Source: DATFEN01 sp035691285
GTDB lineage: Bacteria > Acidobacteriota > Vicinamibacteria > Fen-336
Reading direction: 5' to 3'
Length of the DNA: 31,447 nucleotides
Assembly: GCA_035691285.1 (NCBI GenBank)
Contig: DASSJI010000079.1
Coordinates: 1 to 31,447 of the forward strand
This document shows, piece by piece, positions 14,621 through 22,383 of this stretch. The notes under the pieces were generated by a model. That model searched no databases. It was not told the DNA's origin and saw only the letters and a program-made list of their open reading frames with translations. Both the position numbers and the translations under genes were made by a program. Within the stretch, counting starts at the first letter, position 1. Every line of letters begins with the position of its first letter.

Positions 14621-15388
14621 TCAGCGCATGGTTCCCGTGGTGGGCTGCGGGTGGGGATCGGGTCTTGGCGGCCTCGATTCCACCGGGGGCCTGCGATTCG
14701 GAGGGTGGGCCGGCCGCACTCCGCAGCCGGGCCAGGTGCACCCGCCGCCGGCCACGACCCACCAGTAGGGGAGCCCTGACTCCTCCGCTCGCTCGCCTTC
14801 GATGCGACGCGCCTCGGCCTCGGCCGCGCGCGCCCTGGCTTCGGCCTCTCGCGCGCGGGCCTCTGATTCGCGGCGTGCTTGCGCGCGCGCCTCGAGCTCG
14901 CCGCGCTCCCGCAGCGTCGCCTCGCGCTCCGCCGGCGTGACCCAGCCGCCTTCGAAAGGCACGAAGCCGCGCGCGTGGTAGCTCTCGTCCTGTGTGAGCC
15001 AGACGTCGCCGTGCCGCACGTGGTCGAGGGCGAGGTGCGCCTCGGCGAGACCCGCATCCGCCTGCAGCGCCGCCTCGAACGCCTCGCGCGCCTGCGTCGC
15101 GAGGCCCTGGTCGCGCGCCCAGCGCCCGAGGGCGACCCACGCCGCTGCGTCTCCGGGAGCGATCCGCGCCGCCCGCTCGCGGTAGCCCGCCAGCGGGGAC
15201 GCGCCGCTCTCGATGCGCTCCACGCGCGCCATCGCGATGCCGATCCGGCCGGGGCCGACTTCGAGCAGCACGCGCCGGTCGTCCTTCTCGAGGACGACGC
15301 CGCTCACGCTGCCGCCGCCCTTGAGGACCACTCGATCGGCCCAGGCCGACACCGGAACGAGCAGCGCGATGACCGCGAGGCGTCGCAT
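14621..15388 (-). CDS. exported protein with TPR-like and charged coiled-coil regions
   Basis: A 255-residue protein I cannot place in a family. It begins with a signal peptide (MRRLAVIALLVPVSAWA, cleavage after AWA). Residues about 18-65 form a small beta-rich domain (DRVVLKGGGSVSGVVLEKDDRRVLLEVG) seen in secreted tetratricopeptide proteins. A TPR-like pair follows (about 80-115: AAWVALGRWARDQGLATQAREAFEAALQADAGLAEAHLAL). A WLT...GFVPFEGGWVTPAE segment is followed by a charged Glu/Ala/Arg coiled coil (about 155-195), then a Pro-rich tail with two Cys. GGGGAGGAA upstream of ATG at 15388 decides the start. Probably a periplasmic or lipid-free secreted structural protein. Confidence 0.82.
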   Translation of the reverse strand: MRRLAVIALLVPVSAWADRVVLKGGGSVSGVVLEKDDRRVLLEVGPGRIGIAMARVERIESGASPLAGYRERAARIAPGDAAAWVALGRWARDQGLATQAREAFEAALQADAGLAEAHLALDHVRHGDVWLTQDESYHARGFVPFEGGWVTPAEREATLRERGELEARAQARRESEARAREAEARARAAEAEARRIEGERAEESGLPYWWVVAGGGCTWPGCGVRPAHPPNRRPPVESRPPRPDPHPQPTTGTMR

Positions 15389-15404
15389 GGGTTCCTCCCC
15401 ACGC

Positions 15405-15434
15405 ACTATGGACCCGGGCGCGGCGCCGCGTCAA
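15405..15434 (-). promoter_or_regulatory. candidate promoter with a 12-bp palindrome in its spacer
   Basis: On the minus strand TTGACG (15429-15434), an 18-bp spacer and CATAGT (15405-15410) could drive the exported-protein gene. The perfect palindrome CGCGGCGCCGCG (15419-15430) lies between the boxes and overlaps the -35, a possible operator or simply GC-rich sequence. Confidence 0.45.
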
Positions 15435-15448
15435 TCGCGTTTCGCCGC

Positions 15449-15454
15449 TAGAAT
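15449..15454 (+). promoter_or_regulatory. -10-like TAGAAT box upstream of the second GT-C gene
   Basis: TAGAATCCGCG lies 9 nt before the ATG at 15464 and no Shine-Dalgarno separates them. A -35 is not evident. The same 11-mer occurs before thrC, which argues for a shared promoter element giving very short or no 5' leader. Confidence 0.5.
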
Positions 15455-15463
15455 CCGCGAGCG

Positions 15464-17581
15464 ATGTTCCGCGGATGGGCGGCGCGCCCGGCGTGGGGCG
15501 CGCTCGCGCTCCTCGTCCTTGGCCTCCTGGCTGCGGGAGGCGCGGCCTCGCGTCCCGGGGGCCTCTGGCTGGGCGCGCCCCGCGCCAGCGCTGCGCTCCT
15601 CGTCGCGGCCGGGGTCGCGCTGCTCGCGTGGCTGACGCGGGCGGAGCTTTCCGTCGCCGCCGGCCTCGTGCTGCTCCCGCTGGCGGTGGCGCTGGCCCCG
15701 GAGCTTCCGGGCCTCCGGGCCCTGACCGGGCCTCCGCTCTTCGCCGTCGCCCTGGCCGGCGGCGTCGCCGCCCTGACGCGGTCGCCGGCCCGAGCCGTTG
15801 CCCGCGCGCTCTTCTTCCCGATCGTGCTCGGGGTCTACCTGACGATGGCCGCGCGCGTCCAGTCCCGGGTCGGCCCGAACGGAGACGAGCCCCACTACCT
15901 GATGGTGGCCGAGAGCCTGATCCGCGACGGCGACGTCGACCTGACCCGAGACTACGCCGAGGGCCGCTATCGCGCGTTCCACCCCGAGCCCCTCGAGCCG
16001 CACTTCCGGGTCCGTGGGTCGGGCGGCGAGATCTACTCGCTCCACGCCCTCGGGCTCTCCCTCCTGGTGCTGCCGGCCTACGGCCTGTTCGGTTACGCCG
16101 GCGCGTCGTACTTCATGGCGCTGCTCGCGGCTCTCCTGGCGCGGGAGATCCGCGGCCTCGCCCGGGATTCCGAGACGGTGGCGTGGGCGGTCGCGCTCTC
16201 GCCGCCGCTCGTGCACTACGCGGGCCTCGTCTTCACCGAGGTGCCCGCCGCCCTGGGCCTGGCGTTCGCGCTGCGGCGTGCGAGCCGCGTCGGTGACGGC
16301 TCCGTCCGCGAGGCCCTCTCCTGGGGGGCGGCCCTCGCGTTCCTGCCGTGGCTCAACGTGCGTTACGCGGTGTTCCCGGTGATCGTGCTGCTCTACGCCC
16401 TCTCGCAGCGACCGGTCGCCCGGGTGATGCTTGCCGCTGCGGCGCCCTGCGCCGTCTCGGCCATGGCGCTTGCTGCGTACCATCGCGCCCTCTACGGATT
16501 CTTCGATCCCTCCCGGGTCTACGGCCGCCGGCCGGAGCTGTCGCCCGCCGCTCTCGGCGAGGGGCTGCCGGGTCTCCTGCTCGACCAGGAATTCGGGCTG
16601 CTCGTCTATGCGCCCGTCTTCGCCTTCGCCGCGCCCGGGCTCGTCCGGCTCATGCGCGATCGGCCCCGTGAAGCGGCGCTCGTCGCGTCCCTCGCGGGCG
16701 TCGCGCTCCTGACCGCCGGCTCCTGGCCCATGTGGCGCGGCGGCTTCAACCCACCCGCCCGCTTCCTGGTGCCCCTCGTGCCGGCGCTCGCCGTCGCTCT
16801 CGGCGCCGCCCTGGGGCGCGGCCTTGGCGCGCCGGCGACGCTGCTCGTGGGCTTCGGCCTGTGGTGCGGCCTCGGCGGCGTCGCGCGACCCGAGCTCGTG
16901 CATCGGGATCGCGACGGGACCGCGCCGTTCTTCCGTGAGCTCTCGGGCGCCGCGGAGTGGACGCGGCTCCTGCCCGGATACGTTCTCGCCGACGCCGATC
17001 GCCATCGGCTCGCGGCGCTCTGGGGTGGCGCCCTGGCGCTCGCGGTCCTCGTGTCGGGGCGAAAGTCCACGGCGCGCGGGCTTCTGGCCGCGGTCGCCGG
17101 GCTCGCGCTTGCGACGAGCGGGGCGGCAGGCCTCAGCCACGCCCGCAGCGAAGCACGCGACGCCCTGCGCGTGCTCGGCCGCCCGGCTCTGACCCTGCCC
17201 GGCATTGCCTTCACACGCAGCGCGCCCGCCGAGTGGGACGCCCAGGACCTCGCCTGGGGGCCTCTCTACGAGCCCCATCGCCATCCCGACGGCGCGACGC
17301 TCGCGGGCCGCGCGAGGCTCCCTCCGGCGCGCGTCGAGATCGAAACCGACGCCGCGCTGCCCATCGGAGACCCGCCTGCCCTGGTGATCCGCGAGGAGTC
17401 GCCCCACGCGCCGCGCGAGGCTCGCCTCGCGATGAGCCGCGAGGGTGCGCGCCTCACGGCGACGCTTCGCGTCGAAGCGCCGGTCAGGCCCGTGAAGCTC
17501 GCCCTCGAGGGCGGCTCCCCGTTCCTCCTGAGGAGGGTCCTCCTGTCGGCCCTCGAGCCCGCCACCGGTCCAGGCCGATAG
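15464..17581 (+). CDS. large polytopic membrane protein, GT-C glycosyltransferase-like
   Basis: A 705-residue protein with about a dozen membrane spans in residues 1-560 and a soluble C-terminal domain (about 570-705). After the fifth span a loop reads NGDEPHYLMVAESLIRDGDVDLTRDY (about 139-164), close to the acidic first-loop motif of GT-C enzymes of the GT39/GT83 type, where Asp-Glu takes part in metal or catalytic function. The next conserved element is YSLHALGLSLLVLPAYGLFG. These enzymes transfer sugars from polyprenyl phosphate to lipid, protein or glycan outside the inner membrane. The donor and acceptor here are unknown. ATG has no Shine-Dalgarno, with TAGAAT nearby. It is followed by DUF4912 and GH57 genes on the same strand, but promoter boxes suggest separate transcription. 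Confidence 0.85.
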   Translation: MFRGWAARPAWGALALLVLGLLAAGGAASRPGGLWLGAPRASAALLVAAGVALLAWLTRAELSVAAGLVLLPLAVALAPELPGLRALTGPPLFAVALAGGVAALTRSPARAVARALFFPIVLGVYLTMAARVQSRVGPNGDEPHYLMVAESLIRDGDVDLTRDYAEGRYRAFHPEPLEPHFRVRGSGGEIYSLHALGLSLLVLPAYGLFGYAGASYFMALLAALLAREIRGLARDSETVAWAVALSPPLVHYAGLVFTEVPAALGLAFALRRASRVGDGSVREALSWGAALAFLPWLNVRYAVFPVIVLLYALSQRPVARVMLAAAAPCAVSAMALAAYHRALYGFFDPSRVYGRRPELSPAALGEGLPGLLLDQEFGLLVYAPVFAFAAPGLVRLMRDRPREAALVASLAGVALLTAGSWPMWRGGFNPPARFLVPLVPALAVALGAALGRGLGAPATLLVGFGLWCGLGGVARPELVHRDRDGTAPFFRELSGAAEWTRLLPGYVLADADRHRLAALWGGALALAVLVSGRKSTARGLLAAVAGLALATSGAAGLSHARSEARDALRVLGRPALTLPGIAFTRSAPAEWDAQDLAWGPLYEPHRHPDGATLAGRARLPPARVEIETDAALPIGDPPALVIREESPHAPREARLAMSREGARLTATLRVEAPVRPVKLALEGGSPFLLRRVLLSALEPATGPGR

Positions 17582-17603
17582 GGAGCGCGTCCCGAGAAAC
17601 GGC

Positions 17604-17609
17604 TATACT
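17604..17609 (+). promoter_or_regulatory. -10 box (TATACT) upstream of the DUF4912 gene
   Basis: TATACT matches the -10 consensus at five of six positions and lies 10 nt before the ATG at 17620. The 38-bp gap after the GT-C gene has no good -35 and no Shine-Dalgarno, so the transcript would have a leader of only a few bases. Confidence 0.5.
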
Positions 17610-17619
17610 CTCCGCTTCT

Positions 17620-18576
17620 ATGGCGACGAAGCGAGTGAAGAAGAGCGCGGGCGCCCGGCCTCCGGCGCCGCCCAGTTCGAAGGCGTCGAGCCGCGGCTCC
17701 AAGGCGAGGAAGACAGCGGCGGCGGCGAAGCCGCTCGCGGCGCCGCGTCCGGCCCGCCGCGCCGGCCCGGCGAAACAGGAGCCCGCGGCGCGCCGATCCA
17801 AGGCCGCTTCGCGTCGCGCTGAGCCCGCCGAGAGCGCGAAGGCGCCTGCCGCGCCCGCCGTGCCGGTCCTCACCGACGAGGAGAGGATCGAGGACGCCAA
17901 GTACCAGCCCCGGACGGCGCCGAAGCGGGTGTTCGAGGAGGAGCGCTTCGTCTTCCCCGAGAGCTACGGCGTGACGCGGATCCGGCTGCTCGTCAAGGAC
18001 CCCGAGTGGATCTTCGTCCACTGGGACGTCGACCCGAAGACGCTCGCGGACCTCAGGGCCGAGCTGGGAGAGCGCACCATGGCGCTGACGCGGCTCACCC
18101 TCCGCGTCAAGGACGCCGAGCACGGGGGCGGGCAGACGATCCTGCTTCCCCCGGGTTCACGCTCCTGGTACGTACGCGCCGACCCCAAGGCGCCGCGCGC
18201 CTACCGCGCCGAGCTGGGCGTGACCCTGCCTTCGGGCGGCTTCCGCGCGCTCGCCGAGAGCAACACGGTGGTGCCGCCTCGCGTCGGGCCCTCGCCGGAG
18301 GTCGCCCGATCGAAGAAGCGCTTCGGACGCGTGGCTTCGGCTTCGAAGGCCGACGCCGGGACGTCGGCGCCGGTCGCCGCCTCGGTCGCGCCCGTGGCCA
18401 GCGCGGAGGCGCCCTCGTCGCCGTGGCGGCCGCGCCCCGCGCGGACCGACGGCGCGTCGAGCGGCGGCTCCCCGGAAGGGGCCAGGGCCGAGACCCGGCG
18501 TCCCGACCGGGGCGGGTCCAGCGAGCTGCCCGGCCAGGCGGAGCGGGGCGGCGCCAGCGACGTCCACCGCCGGTAG
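17620..18576 (+). CDS. DUF4912 protein with long basic N-terminal tail
   Basis: A 318-residue protein in three parts. Residues 1-80 are Lys/Arg/Ala/Pro-rich (KRVKKSAGARP, SKASSRGSKARKTAAAAK), resembling histone H1-like or nucleic-acid-binding tails. Residues about 95-225 form the DUF4912 domain, with PESYGVTRIRLLVKDPEWIFVHWDV, ERTMALTRLTLRVKD and SRSWYVRADPKAPRAYRAELG. The C-terminal 90 residues are a low-complexity Ala/Ser/Pro/Gly stretch. DUF4912 has a WW-containing carbohydrate-module-like sequence but no proven role; here it lies 21 bp upstream of a GH57 enzyme gene, so a part in glycogen or alpha-glucan metabolism is inferred. No signal peptide; it should be cytosolic. Confidence 0.87.
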   Translation: MATKRVKKSAGARPPAPPSSKASSRGSKARKTAAAAKPLAAPRPARRAGPAKQEPAARRSKAASRRAEPAESAKAPAAPAVPVLTDEERIEDAKYQPRTAPKRVFEEERFVFPESYGVTRIRLLVKDPEWIFVHWDVDPKTLADLRAELGERTMALTRLTLRVKDAEHGGGQTILLPPGSRSWYVRADPKAPRAYRAELGVTLPSGGFRALAESNTVVPPRVGPSPEVARSKKRFGRVASASKADAGTSAPVAASVAPVASAEAPSSPWRPRPARTDGASSGGSPEGARAETRRPDRGGSSELPGQAERGGASDVHRR

Positions 18577-18597
18577 CGTGGGCACGGGTTAGCCGCC

Positions 18598-20199
18598 GTG
18601 CCCGTCGGGTACTGGTGCCCGGTCCTCCACGCGCACCTGCCTTACGTCCGCCACCCCGAGTATCCCGAGTTCCTCGAAGAGGACTGGCTCTTCGAGGCGA
18701 TCACCGAGACCTATGTCCCCCTGATCCGCGTCCTCGACGGCCTCGTCCGCGACGGCGTCGACTACCGCCTGACGATGACGCTGTCGCCGCCCGTGCTCTC
18801 GATGCTTCAGGACGAGCTGCTCGTCTCGCGCTACCACCGCTACATCGACAGGCTCGTGGAGCTTTCCGGCCGCGAGATCGAGCGCACCTCCCGCGAGGCG
18901 CCGCAGTTCCACGACACCGCGCGCTTCTACCACGACGACTTCCGCGACCTGCGGCGTATCTTCCGGGACGTCTACGGCTCCGACCTGGTGCGCGCCTTCC
19001 GCAGGCACCGCGACCTGGGGAAGCTCGAGATCATCACGTGCGGAGCCACCCACGGGTTCCTTCCCCTGATGGACTCGGTGCCCGAGGCCGTGCGGGCCCA
19101 GGTCCAGGTCGCGGTCCAGCACTACCGCCGCGCGCTCGGAGCCGATCCCGCGGGGATCTGGCTCCCCGAGTGCGGCTACCTGCCGGGCCAGGAGCGCTTC
19201 CTGGTCGAGGCCGGCCTGCGCTTCAGCTTCCTCGAGGCCCACGGGCTGGAGGACGCGCACCCTCGCCCCGCCCATGGGACGCTGGCGCCGATCCTGTCCC
19301 CGGGCGGCGTCGCCTTCTTCGGGAGGGACACGGAGTCGTCGCGGCAGGTCTGGAGCAGCGAGGCGGGCTATCCGGGGGACTACGACTACCGGGAGTTCTA
19401 CAAGGACGTGGGCTGGGAGCTGCCCGCCGAGTACCTCGGCGACCTCCTGCCCGCCGACGGCCTGCGCAAGAACCTCGGCATCAAGTACCACCGCATCACC
19501 GGCAAGGTCGGTCTCGGGGAAAAGGAGCCGTACGTCAGGGCCTGGGCGCTCGAGAAGGCCGCCCGCCACGCCCAGGACTTCCTGGAGCGCCGGCAGCGCC
19601 AGGTGCAGGCCGCGGCGGAGCGCATGGAGACGCCTCCCCTCGTGATGAGCCCCTACGACGCGGAGCTCTACGGGCACTGGTGGTTCGAAGGGCCGGACTT
19701 CCTCAACTTCCTGTTCCGCAAGATGCACTTCGACCAGGACGTGGTGAAGCCGGTCACGCCGCTCGAATACCTCGAGCGTCACGCCGACCTGGAGCTTTGC
19801 CAGCCGCCGATGTGCACCTGGGGCGCGAAGGGCTATGCCGAGGTCTGGCTCAATCCGGGGAACGACTGGATCTACCGCCATCTCGAGATCGCCGCCGAGC
19901 GGATGGTGGAGCTGGCGCGGCGCTTCGAGCGGCCGGGCGAGCTGGACCGGCGCGCCCTGAACCAGGCCGCCCGCGAGCTGCTGCTCGCCCAGTCGTCGGA
20001 CTGGGCCTTCATCATGAAGACGAACACGATGGTCGAGTACGCGAACAAGCGCACCCGGGACCACGTCGCGCGGTTCACCTACCTCTACCGCGGTCTGCTC
20101 CACGACCTTCCGGAGGGCGGCCTGTCCGAGGCGATCGTGCGGGAGTTCGAGGAGCGGGACAACATCTTCCCGGACCTGGACTACCGGGTCTATCGATAG
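18598..20199 (+). CDS. GH57 glycosidase, 1,4-alpha-glucan branching enzyme type
   Basis: A 533-residue GH57/DUF1957 protein. The N-terminal motif is HAHLPYVRHPE (11-21), the catalytic nucleophile is Glu191 in GIWLPECGYLPGQ, and the acid/base is Asp354 in SPYDAELYGHWWFEGP; a C-terminal helical domain with W-rich SSDWAFIMKTNTMVEYA completes the branching-enzyme form (about 520-540 residues in Thermococcus and Thermus). It would cut and rejoin alpha-1,4-glucan chains to make alpha-1,6 branches, although some members are mainly hydrolytic. GTG at 18598 has no strong Shine-Dalgarno but starts exactly at MPVGYWCPVLHAHLPY. It follows the DUF4912 gene, a pairing that suggests a shared pathway. Confidence 0.93.
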   Translation: MPVGYWCPVLHAHLPYVRHPEYPEFLEEDWLFEAITETYVPLIRVLDGLVRDGVDYRLTMTLSPPVLSMLQDELLVSRYHRYIDRLVELSGREIERTSREAPQFHDTARFYHDDFRDLRRIFRDVYGSDLVRAFRRHRDLGKLEIITCGATHGFLPLMDSVPEAVRAQVQVAVQHYRRALGADPAGIWLPECGYLPGQERFLVEAGLRFSFLEAHGLEDAHPRPAHGTLAPILSPGGVAFFGRDTESSRQVWSSEAGYPGDYDYREFYKDVGWELPAEYLGDLLPADGLRKNLGIKYHRITGKVGLGEKEPYVRAWALEKAARHAQDFLERRQRQVQAAAERMETPPLVMSPYDAELYGHWWFEGPDFLNFLFRKMHFDQDVVKPVTPLEYLERHADLELCQPPMCTWGAKGYAEVWLNPGNDWIYRHLEIAAERMVELARRFERPGELDRRALNQAARELLLAQSSDWAFIMKTNTMVEYANKRTRDHVARFTYLYRGLLHDLPEGGLSEAIVREFEERDNIFPDLDYRVYR

Positions 20200-20245
20200 C
20201 GCTCTCGGACGCGGACGGGTGTAACGTATTCGGGAGAGCCGATCC

Positions 20246-21085
20246 GTGCAGCCGACGATCCGCCGACCTGCCGTGGCCGGAAGCTGGTACCCGGGGAGCG
20301 CTTCCGCGATCGTCGCGGAGATCGAGGGCTACCTCGGGGGCGCCGGGGCCTCTGCGCCCGAGGGTCGCCTCGTGGGCCTCGTCTCTCCCCACGCGGGCCT
20401 GCGCTATTCGGGCCCGGTGGCGGCCTGCGGCTACTCCCTCCTGCGCGGGAGGAGCGGCCTCACGGTGGTGCTGGTCGGCCCCTCGCACCACTACGCGTTC
20501 AAGGGCGCGGCGCTGTGGTCGCGGGGCGCGTTCGAGACGCCGCTCGGCACGGCGCCGATCGACGAGGACCTGGCCGCGGCCCTCATGGCCGCCGACGCCG
20601 AATGGATCGTGGAGGGTCCGCGCGCCCATCAGGACGAGCACTCGCTCGAGATGCAGCTCCCGTTCCTCCAGCACCTCGTGGCGGACCTGCAGCTCGTTCC
20701 CTGCCTGATGGGCAGCCAGAGCCGCGCAGAGGTGGACGCCCTGGCCACGGCCCTGGCGCAGGCCGTCCCGACCGCGCGCCGGCCCGTGCTGCTCGTCGCC
20801 TCGAGCGACCTGAGCCACTACCATCCGGCCCCCGTGGCCAATCGCATGGACGCGCTGGTCGTGGACGACGTCGCGCGCCTCGACTCCGAGCGTCTGATGG
20901 CGCGCCTCGAGGAGAGCCACGAGCACGCGTGCGGGGGCGGGCCGATCGTGGCGGTGATGAAGGCCGCCAGGGCCTTGGGCGCGAGCTGCGCTGCGGTGCT
21001 CCGCTATGCCGACAGCGGCGACGCCGGCGAGCGCGACAAGAGCCGGGTGGTGGGCTACGTCTCGGCCGCCCTGCTCGCGGCTTGA
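20246..21085 (+). CDS. amrB: AmmeMemoRadiSam system protein B (MEMO1 family)
   Basis: A 279-residue MEMO1 homologue related to extradiol dioxygenases. Motifs: RRPAVAGSWYPG at the start, SPHAGLRYSGPVAA, VGPSHHYAFKGAAL, ASSDLSHYHPAP and HEHACGGGPIVAVM. The His/His/Cys set matches the metal-binding residues of human Memo1. In many bacteria and archaea MEMO, AMMECR1 and a radical SAM enzyme are encoded together; the chemistry of the system is unresolved. GTG has GGGAG about 9 nt upstream. The stop overlaps the next start as TTGA, so B and A are co-translated. Confidence 0.92.
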   Translation: MQPTIRRPAVAGSWYPGSASAIVAEIEGYLGGAGASAPEGRLVGLVSPHAGLRYSGPVAACGYSLLRGRSGLTVVLVGPSHHYAFKGAALWSRGAFETPLGTAPIDEDLAAALMAADAEWIVEGPRAHQDEHSLEMQLPFLQHLVADLQLVPCLMGSQSRAEVDALATALAQAVPTARRPVLLVASSDLSHYHPAPVANRMDALVVDDVARLDSERLMARLEESHEHACGGGPIVAVMKAARALGASCAAVLRYADSGDAGERDKSRVVGYVSAALLAA

Positions 21086-21633
21086 GCGAGGGGCTGCCCC
21101 GCGAGGACGGGCGCGCGCTCGTGGCGATCGCGCGCGCGGCGATCGCCCGCCGGCTGGGAGTCGAGGCGCCCGAACCGCCGCCTTCGGGCCCTGCTCTGCG
21201 CGAGAGGCGCGGTGCGTTCGTGACGCTGCGCCGGCGCGAGGACGGGGAGCTGCGCGGCTGCGTCGGCTTCATCGAGGCGCGCCAGCCGCTGTGCGAGGCC
21301 GTGGCGCGGGCGGCGGAGCTCGCGGCCTTCGAGGACGGCCGCTTCCATCCCGTGGCTGCGGCCGAGCTTGCTGGCCTCGTCCTCGACGTGTCGGTCCTGA
21401 GCCCGCTCCGCCCCATCGCGCCCGAAGCGATCCAGGTCGGCGTCCACGGCCTCCTGATCCGCCACGCGGGCCGCTCCGGCCTCCTGCTGCCGGTCGTGCC
21501 CCTTCAGTTCGGCTGGGACCGCGAGACGTTCCTGGAGCAGACCTGCCGGAAGGCGGGCCTGCCCAGGGACGCGTGGAAGGAGCCGGGCGCGGAGCTGCTG
21601 GCCTTCACCGCCGAGGTTGTGGACGAGGAGTGA
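21082..21633 (+). CDS. amrA: AmmeMemoRadiSam system protein A (AMMECR1 family)
   Basis: A 183-residue AMMECR1-domain protein. The family signature LRGCVGFIEARQPL (about 53-66) is present, with GAFVTLRRREDGELRG before it, AAFEDGRFHPV and HGLLIRHAGRSGLLLPVVP after it, and CRKAGLPRDAW near the end. The TTG start is chosen because it overlaps the amrB stop by 4 nt and gives a normal N terminus (EGLPREDGRALVAIARAAI). The function is not established; the Gly-Cys in LRGC is invariant in the family. The radical SAM partner is not in this window; the gene ends 7 bp from the convergent SDR gene. Confidence 0.92.
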   Translation: MSEGLPREDGRALVAIARAAIARRLGVEAPEPPPSGPALRERRGAFVTLRRREDGELRGCVGFIEARQPLCEAVARAAELAAFEDGRFHPVAAAELAGLVLDVSVLSPLRPIAPEAIQVGVHGLLIRHAGRSGLLLPVVPLQFGWDRETFLEQTCRKAGLPRDAWKEPGAELLAFTAEVVDEE

Positions 21634-21640
21634 CGATGGC

Positions 21641-22381
21641 TCAGAGCCCCTCGCCACCGGCCACGGACAGCACCTGGCCGGTGACGAAGTCCGCTGCCGG
21701 CGAGGCGAAGAAGAGCGCGGCCCGGACGATGTCCTCGTGGGTTCCCGCGCGGCCGACCGGGACCCGCTGCACGACGTAGGGCGCCGCTTCGTCGCCGTCG
21801 ACGAACACGCCGGGGCACACCACGTTCACCGTGATTCCGCCGCGGGCCTCCTCGAGGGCGAGGGCGCGGGAGAACGCGATCACCGCCGCCTTGGCTGCCG
21901 AGTACGCCGCGACCTCGGGCTGTCCGAGCGCCCGCTCGGCGCCGACGGCACCGAAGCTCACGATGCGCCCATAGCGGCTCTGGCGCATCGGCGGCAGGAC
22001 GAGCCGGCACATGTTGAACACCGAGTCCAGGTTCGACGAGACCGTGGCGCGCCATTCCCTCGGGTCGAGGTCGGCGACGGGCTTCCAGAGGAAGGCTCCG
22101 ACGGTGTTGAAGAGGACGTCGATCCGCCCGAAGGCGTGGAGGGCCTCGCCGACCAGGGCGCCGGCCTGCTCGTAGTCTGCGACGTCGGCGCGCACGGCCA
22201 GCGCCCGGCCTCCCTCGCGCCCGAGCTCGTCGGCCAGCGTCTGGGCGCGGACGCCGTCGGAGCGGCAGTTGACGACGACCGCGGCGCCGCGGGCGGCAGC
22301 GGCCCGCGCGAGCGAGGCGCCGAGCCCGTGCCCGCTGCCGGTCACGATCGCGACGCGGCCCTTCAGGCTCTCGGCCGTCAT
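21641..22381 (-). CDS. SDR-family NAD(P)-dependent oxidoreductase
   Basis: A classical short-chain dehydrogenase/reductase of 246 residues. The Rossmann motif is TGSGHGLG (14-21); the tetrad Asn117, Ser142, Tyr160 and Lys164 (YSAAK) is complete. The usual NNAG reads NTVG (92-95), a tolerated variation. It looks like the FabG/3-oxoacyl-reductase group, but the substrate cannot be told. The ATG lies 2 nt after the stop of the upstream hydrolase gene, so it is the last gene in the pilB run. Confidence 0.9.
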   Translation of the reverse strand: MTAESLKGRVAIVTGSGHGLGASLARAAAARGAAVVVNCRSDGVRAQTLADELGREGGRALAVRADVADYEQAGALVGEALHAFGRIDVLFNTVGAFLWKPVADLDPREWRATVSSNLDSVFNMCRLVLPPMRQSRYGRIVSFGAVGAERALGQPEVAAYSAAKAAVIAFSRALALEEARGGITVNVVCPGVFVDGDEAAPYVVQRVPVGRAGTHEDIVRAALFFASPAADFVTGQVLSVAGGEGL

Positions 22382-22383
22382 GC

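Noticed and set aside
15431..17407. A 658-codon minus-strand frame opposite the second GT-C gene
   Set aside because: Glu/Arg/Gly-rich shadow with no domain; the plus strand has well-formed membrane spans and a GT-C loop motif.
17582..17600. GGGA-N5-TCCC hairpin after the second GT-C gene as a terminator
   Set aside because: The stem is only four pairs and no T-run follows.
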